A stretch of DNA of 39,836 nt. Source: Thermoplasmatota archaeon. Lineage in GTDB: Archaea > Thermoplasmatota > E2 > DHVEG-1. The stretch lies in NCBI GenBank assembly GCA_016930995.1, contig JAFGFQ010000022.1:1-39836 (forward strand). The letters run 5' to 3'. The notes beneath the pieces were generated by a model that was not told where the DNA came from, did no database searches, and was given only the letters and a program-made list of their open reading frames with translations. Positions 16,001-22,464 of the stretch are shown here, in pieces (position 1 is the first letter of the stretch; each line of letters starts with the position of its first letter). A program made the position numbers and the translations under genes.

Positions 16001-17458
16001 ATGAAAACCTCAAAAGAATATAAAGAAAACCTTCGAAAAATGCGACCGAATATCTACAAGTTCGGTGAACTCATAAAAGATGTGACAACGCACCCAGCGA
16101 CCAAACGATCCATCGAAGGCCATAGCCAGATCTTTGATGCTGCCCATAAACCAGAGTTCAAGGACATCCTGACAACAAAATCGCATCTCTCTGGTGAGAC
16201 TATCTCACGGTACCTCTCCGTTATCCAAGGGCCTGAGGATATGATAGCAAATGTCCGAATGAAACGACTCATGTTTAACCTCACGGGGACCTGTACTGGT
16301 GGTCGCTGTGCTGGTTTTAACGCAATCAACGCCATGTGGGCAACCACGTATGATATGGATAAAGAACTTGGTACATCGTATCATCAACGATTGAAAACCT
16401 GGTTAGGTGATGCTCAGAAACGCGATATCACCCTTTCCGGTGCCCTTACGGATCCAAAGGGGGACCGATCGAAAACACCCTCACAGCAATGCGACCCAGA
16501 CCTCAGCCTGCATGTGGTTGAAAAAAGAAACGACGGCATCATCGTCCGAGGCGCAAAAGTAATGATCTGTGGGATTGCCGCGGCAAACGAGATATTCGTG
16601 ATGCCGGGGACCAGTTACAAAGAAGAGGATAAGGACTACGCGATTTCATTTGTTCTTCCCCGGGATAGCGAGAACCTCACTATTATTGAGACGCGTCGAC
16701 CAAGCGATACCAGGGAACTGGAGGAAGGATTTGATGCGCCTGTGGACAATGGGGGAATCACTCAGTCGTATTTACTTTTTGAGGATGTATTTGTGCCAAA
16801 CGAACGGGTGTTCATGTGCGGAGAATTCAAATACTGCATGACTGCCGTCATGAATTTTATCGCACCCTACCGGGCAGCCATTGGAGGATGCGTCGCAGGC
16901 CAGGGGGACGTCATGGTGGGGGCTGCTGCGCTCATGGCACGCGCAAACGGCCTTTCAGAGAAAGTATTCCGGGAGAAACTCACACAGATGACGATCAACA
17001 ATGAGACCACGTTTGGGATGGGGATTGCCGCTGGGGTCCTTGGCAAGAAACATCCCTCAGGGGTCTGGCTTCCGAACTCGTTGCTTTCCAACGTCAATAA
17101 AGTCCATGTGGCGACCCTCCCGTATGAGACCAAGCGGATTGCCCAGGAAATCGCAGGGGGCATCGCAGAAACCGGTTGTCTGCCTTCCTGTAGGGATATC
17201 AATGATCCTCGTTATGGTGCGTTACTGAAAAAATACCTTCAGGCGAACTGCTCAGGGGAGACCCGCGCGAAAATCGCCCGGCTCATCGAATGGCTCACCA
17301 TCGGTAGTGGTGTCCCTGGTTGTATGCATGGGGGCGGATCTCCAGATGGGGCAAAACTCGTGATTAACGCATCTGCTGATATTGCCCATAATATCGAGCT
17401 TGCAAAGCGTCTGGCAAACATCAAGGAGAACATCCAGGTAGAGACAAAGAAAAAATAA
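16001..17458 (+). CDS. 4-hydroxybutyryl-CoA dehydratase/vinylacetyl-CoA isomerase-like flavoprotein, divergent
   Basis: A 485-residue protein of the HpaB/AbfD superfamily (acyl-CoA-dehydrogenase-like fold). Shared blocks: MKRLMFNLTGTC, VMICGIAAANEIFVMPG, LFEDVFVPNERVFMCGE, GGCVAGQGDVMVGAA and GCMHGGGSPDGAKL. The characterised clostridial enzyme binds [4Fe-4S] through Cys99, Cys103, His292 and Cys299 and uses Tyr296, Lys300 and Glu455 (from memory). Here the first pair is C98-x4-C103 instead of CxxxC. Anchoring on GGC297, the His is Tyr290, Tyr296 becomes Ile294 and Lys300 becomes Val298; anchoring on MHG, Glu455 becomes Gly440. It therefore resembles the uncharacterised type-2 branch. Last gene of the etf operon; reaction unknown, acyl-CoA substrate likely. 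Confidence 0.85.
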   Translation: MKTSKEYKENLRKMRPNIYKFGELIKDVTTHPATKRSIEGHSQIFDAAHKPEFKDILTTKSHLSGETISRYLSVIQGPEDMIANVRMKRLMFNLTGTCTGGRCAGFNAINAMWATTYDMDKELGTSYHQRLKTWLGDAQKRDITLSGALTDPKGDRSKTPSQQCDPDLSLHVVEKRNDGIIVRGAKVMICGIAAANEIFVMPGTSYKEEDKDYAISFVLPRDSENLTIIETRRPSDTRELEEGFDAPVDNGGITQSYLLFEDVFVPNERVFMCGEFKYCMTAVMNFIAPYRAAIGGCVAGQGDVMVGAAALMARANGLSEKVFREKLTQMTINNETTFGMGIAAGVLGKKHPSGVWLPNSLLSNVNKVHVATLPYETKRIAQEIAGGIAETGCLPSCRDINDPRYGALLKKYLQANCSGETRAKIARLIEWLTIGSGVPGCMHGGGSPDGAKLVINASADIAHNIELAKRLANIKENIQVETKKK

Positions 17459-17488
17459 GAAATAACGACTCCTAAACTATCATCTCTC

Positions 17489-17495
17489 TTTTTTT
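17489..17495 (+). terminator. T7 tract after the acyl-CoA operon
   Basis: Seven T within a CT-rich stretch 30 nt after the dehydratase-like stop, upstream of a new TATA box. Plausible end of the rightward operon. Confidence 0.45.
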
Positions 17496-17509
17496 ATTTA
17501 GACCAAAGA

Positions 17510-17517
17510 TTTATATG
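17510..17517 (+). promoter_or_regulatory. TATA box for the cyclophilin gene
   Basis: TTTATATG, 48 nt before ATG 17565, predicting a start near 17537 and a leader of about 28 nt. Confidence 0.5.
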
Positions 17518-17564
17518 AAATAACAAGATAATTATCATCGAACATTGTAAAAGGATTGAGAATC

Positions 17565-18431
17565 ATGAGAACCATCAACCTAAAAATAATCGGTATTCTC
17601 TGTTTGATACTTGGTAATTTCTTTTTTCTTGCCACCTGTTCTACGATTGCTGTCAATAACCGATTTTCCAATTCATCTCAGCTGGTCGCTCCACCAGAAT
17701 ATCTCCTAAAAAGAGCGTTGCTGTTCGGTCGTTTTGACTCCCATACCATCGAAGAGAATTACTCTACTCTTGAAGCAATTAATCTGAGGATTGTTTTCTT
17801 TCAACCGTTTCAAATCTTTCATTTTATAAACAGGGAGCCGATTTCATTTACAACTCAGGACCAAGGCATGCTTCTATTGGACTCCTTTGCGCTTGGGGGT
17901 TTTACAGTCATTTTCCCAATCAACAATAACAGCATTGCTGTGATGAACACTACCATGGGGACGCTCCTTGTCGAACTCTATGAGGATAAAATGCCGAATA
18001 CTACGGCTAATTTTATTCGACTCGCAGATGATGGTTTTTACGATGGTCTTGTGTTTCATCGCGTGATAGAAAATTTTGTCATCCAAGGCGGAGGATACTA
18101 CCCGAACGGGACTCTCAAAATAAGTCCGTATGGGCCTATTGATCTTGAGATACACCCGGCTATCCATCATCTCGACGGTACGATAGGCATGGCACGGACC
18201 AATGACCCGAACAGCGCGACCAGCCAGTTCTTTATCGATGATGGCGCACAACCAAGGCTTGAGCCAGGTGGTTCTACCTCTGATGGGTATGCGGCATTCG
18301 GACGAGTCGTCAAAGGCATCGAGGTTGTCCGTGCGATAGCACAGGTTGAAACGATGACCAAATACGGGGGAATGGATGACTGGCCTGTCGAGGATATTAT
18401 CATTGAAGACATCACGATTGTTCACCCATAA
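17565..18431 (+). CDS. Secreted or membrane-anchored cyclophilin-type peptidyl-prolyl isomerase
   Basis: A 288-residue protein: N-terminal hydrophobic signal/anchor (LKIIGILCLILGNFFFLAT followed by Cys), about 100 residues without a recognised domain, then a complete cyclophilin domain (about 125-288). Family residues include VELYEDKMPNTTANFIRL, the catalytic Arg in VFHRVIENFVIQGGG, GMARTNDPNSATSQFFI and AFGRVVKGIEVV. It should accelerate prolyl isomerisation in exported proteins, which suits a neighbourhood full of secreted beta-rich proteins. The Cys after the signal resembles a lipobox but with Thr at -1, so lipidation is doubtful. ATG 17565 is preferred over the in-frame TTG at 17556. Confidence 0.88.
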   Translation: MRTINLKIIGILCLILGNFFFLATCSTIAVNNRFSNSSQLVAPPEYLLKRALLFGRFDSHTIEENYSTLEAINLRIVFFQPFQIFHFINREPISFTTQDQGMLLLDSFALGGFTVIFPINNNSIAVMNTTMGTLLVELYEDKMPNTTANFIRLADDGFYDGLVFHRVIENFVIQGGGYYPNGTLKISPYGPIDLEIHPAIHHLDGTIGMARTNDPNSATSQFFIDDGAQPRLEPGGSTSDGYAAFGRVVKGIEVVRAIAQVETMTKYGGMDDWPVEDIIIEDITIVHP

Positions 18432-18593
18432 TAATCTATAGTAAATAGACCTATGATACCTTCTCTTGCTCGTTATTTCTAATTTTTATTAACATTGTTG
18501 GTGATATTTTTAGCATAAAATCCCCTTTAATATATACGAAAATAAATTTTTTTTGTACTTTATTTTATATTCGTAGTATGTTTTCTCATCAAC

Positions 18594-18607
18594 CTTTATA
18601 TATAAAG
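18594..18607 (+). promoter_or_regulatory. Palindromic TATA box for the beta-propeller gene
   Basis: CTTTATATATAAAG, a perfect 14-bp palindrome, ends 30 nt before ATG 18638. The 206-nt gap before this gene is otherwise AT-rich without recognisable structure. Confidence 0.55.
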
Positions 18608-18637
18608 TGCCTTCTTTAAGAGGTAAAGGTGAATAAA

Positions 18638-19972
18638 ATGAAGCCACACAAAACCAACATAAAAGTCATAAGCCTCTTGATATGCACACTCTTCCTTGCT
18701 AGTATTTTTCCAGGGATAACAACCGCAAGAAATCCTGCATGTACCGATAAAGGAACTGCAAACTTCCCTATTGATGTAAGCCGCAATCCTGCTTTAATAA
18801 AAATCACTGATAAGTATCCCATATGTGATATGGATAATGATTTTGTCGTCTATGCAGAGGATTACACTCTTTATATTTATGATATAAACACGGGAGAGAC
18901 CGATGATGTCTATATGGGAGTTGACATAGTATTTCCAAAAATCTCAGATCATAAAGTTGTCTATTATGATTTTTCCTATATGGGTTTTAAAATGTATGAT
19001 ATAGACACTAGTGAAAATACAGAGTTGATTGTGACGAATTGGGATGGTGGAGAATCAGATGCCTTTCAGTTCAATGGTGAGTATATCGTCTATGAAAACA
19101 GTGATCTAGGTTTGGAAAGCACAGAAATTTTCCTTTATAATATCAGCTCTGATGTCACTATTCAGTTAACAGATACCCCTGGTGAAGATTACTCAGAAAA
19201 ACCATGTATCTATGAAAATATCGTAGCCTGGCAGCTGGCAGAAGGTAATCTTTTTGATATTTTCATGTATGATATCGACAGCCAAGACTATACAAGAGTC
19301 ACTAATACTTCCCAGTTTGCATCAGAGACATTTCCTTCAATTTATGGAGATGATCTTGTCTATAGCTATTTTTACTATGACAAAGTAAATGGGACAATGC
19401 TCTATGCACTGAAAATGTATTCTATCTCAACTGCAGAAGAGACAACCATATTGAGCGGGGAAGAGCCGACCGGTAGCACCCCAGAGATATTTGGCAATAT
19501 AATCGCGTATAGCGAACCTGGTGTCAGTCTCCGTTTATATGATTTAGTTACACATGAGAATACTTCGATTTACGAAGGCGATATGCTTGCGTACCCATGG
19601 AATCTGAATGCAGATTATCTCGTGTTTACTATAGTAGAAGACGGAGTGTATCTCTATGAATATACTGAAAATCCTCAACCCGTCATCCAGATCGAAAACA
19701 TAACCGGCGGATTGTTCCAAGTCAATGCAATCATCAAGAACGCTGGTGATGCAGCAGCAACCAATGTAGAATGGAGCATCACGCTGACTGGTGGTCTCAT
19801 CATCCTTGGAAAAGAATCCACAGGCATACTTCCTACGATAGAGGCAGGAGCCACTGCTGATATCTCCTCGAAATTCATCGTTGGATTGGGAAAAACAGTC
19901 ATCACCGTTACTGCCGATACTGCCACGCAATCACATAATGCAACCGTACTGTTCGTGTTAGTCAAAATATAG
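18638..19972 (+). CDS. Secreted TolB-like beta-propeller protein with C-terminal Ig-like domain
   Basis: A 444-residue protein with a signal peptide (KVISLLICTLFLASIFPGITTA). It has about six propeller blades, each with a pattern of the kind P.I....VVY.......ID.YDI.T...T (for example KPCIYENIVAW then DIFMYDIDSQDYTRVTN). The last about 95 residues form a CARDB/Ig-like domain (FQVNAIIKNAGDAAATNVEW). No catalytic residues are evident; the architecture suggests binding on the cell surface. GGTGA at 18627-18631 positions ATG 18638; the GTG inside it is not the start. Standalone unit with its own palindromic TATA box and a hairpin terminator. Confidence 0.82.
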   Translation: MKPHKTNIKVISLLICTLFLASIFPGITTARNPACTDKGTANFPIDVSRNPALIKITDKYPICDMDNDFVVYAEDYTLYIYDINTGETDDVYMGVDIVFPKISDHKVVYYDFSYMGFKMYDIDTSENTELIVTNWDGGESDAFQFNGEYIVYENSDLGLESTEIFLYNISSDVTIQLTDTPGEDYSEKPCIYENIVAWQLAEGNLFDIFMYDIDSQDYTRVTNTSQFASETFPSIYGDDLVYSYFYYDKVNGTMLYALKMYSISTAEETTILSGEEPTGSTPEIFGNIIAYSEPGVSLRLYDLVTHENTSIYEGDMLAYPWNLNADYLVFTIVEDGVYLYEYTENPQPVIQIENITGGLFQVNAIIKNAGDAAATNVEWSITLTGGLIILGKESTGILPTIEAGATADISSKFIVGLGKTVITVTADTATQSHNATVLFVLVKI

Positions 19973-19980
19973 AAAAAGTT

Positions 19981-20011
19981 AAGGGAAAATCCCTTCTCTT
20001 CTCTCTTTTTT
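19981..20011 (+). terminator. Hairpin plus T6 terminator
   Basis: AAGGGA-AAA-TCCCTT, a 6-bp stem with a 3-nt loop, starts eight bases after the propeller stop and is followed by a CT-rich run ending in six T. It looks like a bacterial-style intrinsic terminator. Confidence 0.55.
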
Positions 20012-20172
20012 ACCATATTGCGATCAGAGAAAATACTAAGGTCCTTTTATTTTAGAACTCGTGCAATGCGTTTACTTCGCTCTGTTCGTACGTATGAGAA
20101 GAGATACGAATATCATCAGTACACTCTTCATTAGAAAATTCACACCACTATCTAAAGTAAAAAAGAATTGAG

Positions 20173-20247
20173 TGGGCCTGTCCGAATTTGAATCGGAGTC
20201 TCTAGCTCCCAAAGCTAAAAGGATGGACCAAGCTACCCTACAGGCCC
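20173..20247 (-). tRNA. tRNA-Pro (anticodon UGG)
   Basis: The minus strand folds as a full cloverleaf: acceptor GGGCCTG with CAGGCCC and discriminator A; D arm GGGT/ATCC; anticodon stem TTAGC/GCTAG around loop TTTGGGA, giving TGG; variable loop of four; T arm TCCGA/TCGGA with loop TTCAAAT. No CCA is encoded and no intron is present. It lies alone between two convergent-to-divergent protein genes with a promoter on the minus strand. Confidence 0.95.
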
Positions 20248-20274
20248 AGGTATACACGGTGTAACAATATATCC

Positions 20275-20287
20275 TATTTAAAAATAT
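20275..20287 (-). promoter_or_regulatory. TATA box for tRNA-Pro
   Basis: ATATTTTTAAATA on the minus strand, centred about 33 nt before the mature tRNA 5' end. The remaining gap from 19973 to 20396 holds only this tRNA, the terminator at its left end and the promoter at 20324. Confidence 0.5.
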
Positions 20288-20323
20288 CTTGTTCCAACGT
20301 GAATTATCATATCCTTAGGCAAA

Positions 20324-20335
20324 TGTTTAAATAAA
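20324..20335 (+). promoter_or_regulatory. TATA box for the first C25 peptidase
   Basis: TGTTTAAATAAA, about 67 nt before ATG 20397, in the organism's favoured TTTAAATA form. It predicts a leader of about 40 nt containing TTGGAG as ribosome site. Confidence 0.55.
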
Positions 20336-20396
20336 AAACCTCCATTATTTATAACCTATCTGATAAATAAATATTGGAAATTGGAGCAAGACGATT

Positions 20397-22286
20397 ATGA
20401 AGAATATACGATCACTTATTGTGATAGGTTGTATAATCCTCAGTGGATTAGGCGCTGCTGCTGTATCGGCTGATGACCAAGAACTATCCGTGAGAACCGA
20501 ATCTCTTTCTTTTTCTCAGCCAGTACTTTTAGAAAAAAACCAGTATACGATAGTTGAACTATCACAGGCGACCTCGTACTTAGCACAGACCGGTAAACCC
20601 TATCTCCCAATGGTGTCAAAGGTCTATATCTTCCCGTTTGGCACAATGATTGCGAATGTCGATGCCTCATATAATTCCTTATCAGAACTGTCTTTTGATA
20701 AACCTCTGATGCTTTCCCCTGAACCACAGATTGTGTCTACTAAACTAACACTCAATACGCAACACCAGGTGATTGCCCCTCACTCGACAGAAACCTGGTA
20801 TCCTTCTTCCCCATTTACGTATCGTGCGGGATCTGGACTCCACGACGGTGAACACGTACTCTATCTCGCCGTGCAGCTGTATCCCATCCAATGCTCATCG
20901 GCTGGAAAGAAGATCCGTTATTACGAGGATGCGACCATCAGCATATCTTATCAGCTTCCTGCTCATCCTATGAGCTTTGGTGATGCCTATGACTTGCTCA
21001 TCCTGACACCTGCACAGTTTACCAACCAACTCCAACCCCTCGTGACCTATAAAAACGAAAACGAGGTCCCGACCATCATGGTCACCCTCAATGACATCCC
21101 CCATGTCGGTGCGGATGTCCAAGAAGATATCAAATACTACATCAAAGACGCCATTGAGACCTGGGGGATAACCAATGTGCTTCTTGTTGGAGCTGGTGTA
21201 AAGGATGCGGAGATATTCCCCGTGAGAAACGCCTGGATACCCTCTGATGATTTCGAACAGTACTTCCCCAGTGACCTGTATTATGCTGATATCTACAATT
21301 GGCTTGGTCTTTTCTCTGATTGGGATTACGACAATGACGGAAGATATTGCGAGCTGCCTGCTGACCTACTCGCCGTCGACCTCTACCCGGATGTCAACCT
21401 TGGACGACTTGCCTGTAACGATGCTGGCGAGGTTACCGCTATCGTCAACAAGATAATAGATTTCAAGGAGCATAACAAAGTGCTCAATAAGATTGTTCAG
21501 TTGGGTGGTGATACCTTCACCGATGACGATGACCATGTCAACGAAGGCGAGTACGCGAACACGAAAGTGATGATGGAACTCCCTGGTTATACCTCGACAA
21601 AACTCTGGGCATCTCTTGGGACACTTACAAAAGATAACATTCGGAGCAATATCAACAGGGCTGTAGATTTCGTCGACTGCTCAGGGCATGGCGCCTGGTC
21701 CAGCTGGGCGACCCATCCACCACGAGATGATTCCATCTGGCTGCCGGAAAAGACGACGATTTCCCCCTATCATGGTTTCTTATATATCGATGTTGACCTG
21801 TTTTTCAACAGCAAGAAATTACCGGTCTTTGTCATGAACGCTTGTTCGACAAGTAAATTTAGTGAAAACCCGAATTGTTTAAGCTGGAAGATCGTTTCAA
21901 AATCAAATGGTGGTGGGATCGCAAGCTTTGGCGCATCAGGGATCGGGTATGGTATGATGGGCACCCATGAGGTAGAACGACTCTGGGGATGGATGGAGGT
22001 CCATCTCTTTGAGCAGCTGTATCAAACGAAACATCTTGGTGAGGTATGGTCCAATACCTTAACGGAATACATCAATTCCTTCTTTTTAGAGGAGGGTGAC
22101 TATAAGACGATCGTAGAAACAGCCATGTTTGGTGATCCAACGACTGTGATTGACAATGGGAAGGACCCTCAGTCGTACAGCGCTGCTTGTAGTACTACTC
22201 AATCTTTGTTTCATTATCGAACGGTATTACAAAACTCCTTGGTTTCAGTGTTCTTTTCCTTCCTTAATAAAATGAAGGGACAATAG
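20397..22286 (+). CDS. Secreted gingipain-type cysteine peptidase (family C25)
   Basis: A 629-residue protein: signal peptide (SLIVIGCIILSGLGAAAVSA), a propeptide of about 165 residues with beta-rich C25-propeptide character (YLPMVSKVYIFPFGT), and the caspase-like C25 catalytic domain (about 195-580). The catalytic His is H431 in CSGHG and the nucleophile is C483 in VMNACST. A DxDxDG loop (DWDYDNDGRY, from D308) before DLLAVDLYPDVNLGRL is a likely Ca2+ site. There is no PKD or membrane anchor at the C-terminus. It is expected to degrade external proteins; cleavage specificity cannot be read. The neighbouring gene is a second C25 enzyme with a separate promoter. Confidence 0.9.
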   Translation: MKNIRSLIVIGCIILSGLGAAAVSADDQELSVRTESLSFSQPVLLEKNQYTIVELSQATSYLAQTGKPYLPMVSKVYIFPFGTMIANVDASYNSLSELSFDKPLMLSPEPQIVSTKLTLNTQHQVIAPHSTETWYPSSPFTYRAGSGLHDGEHVLYLAVQLYPIQCSSAGKKIRYYEDATISISYQLPAHPMSFGDAYDLLILTPAQFTNQLQPLVTYKNENEVPTIMVTLNDIPHVGADVQEDIKYYIKDAIETWGITNVLLVGAGVKDAEIFPVRNAWIPSDDFEQYFPSDLYYADIYNWLGLFSDWDYDNDGRYCELPADLLAVDLYPDVNLGRLACNDAGEVTAIVNKIIDFKEHNKVLNKIVQLGGDTFTDDDDHVNEGEYANTKVMMELPGYTSTKLWASLGTLTKDNIRSNINRAVDFVDCSGHGAWSSWATHPPRDDSIWLPEKTTISPYHGFLYIDVDLFFNSKKLPVFVMNACSTSKFSENPNCLSWKIVSKSNGGGIASFGASGIGYGMMGTHEVERLWGWMEVHLFEQLYQTKHLGEVWSNTLTEYINSFFLEEGDYKTIVETAMFGDPTTVIDNGKDPQSYSAACSTTQSLFHYRTVLQNSLVSVFFSFLNKMKGQ

Positions 22287-22412
22287 ATTTCAGAACCTCT
22301 TTCTATCTTTTTTTAATATTTTAGTTATTCATACGTTTTTATGATAGTATTTTAGAAAGATGACATTAAACGAAATATCGGAGATTTATTGTGCATTTAT
22401 ACCTAATCTTTG

Positions 22413-22424
22413 TATAAATTTATA
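22413..22424 (+). promoter_or_regulatory. TATA box for the second C25 peptidase
   Basis: TATAAATTTATA, a perfect palindrome, about 46 nt before ATG 22465, within the 178-nt gap separating the two peptidase genes. Confidence 0.55.
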
Positions 22425-22464
22425 TACGTGATATGCATTAACTTATCAATTGGAGGAAACTCTT

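Noticed and set aside
3214..17458. Autotrophic 3-hydroxypropionate/4-hydroxybutyrate or dicarboxylate/4-hydroxybutyrate cycle
   Set aside because: Synthetase, dehydratase-like protein, crotonase, dehydrogenase and thiolase resemble its second half, but the dehydratase lacks key catalytic residues, the mutase is not methylmalonyl-type, and no carboxylase or succinyl-CoA reductase is visible.
17565..17660. Cyclophilin as a lipoprotein
   Set aside because: A Cys follows the signal helix, but the preceding residue is Thr rather than the usual small Gly/Ala/Ser, so a lipobox is not supported.
20173..20396. tRNA-Pro as an integration site for a mobile island
   Set aside because: No integrase, no repeated tRNA 3' end and no compositional break were seen on either side.
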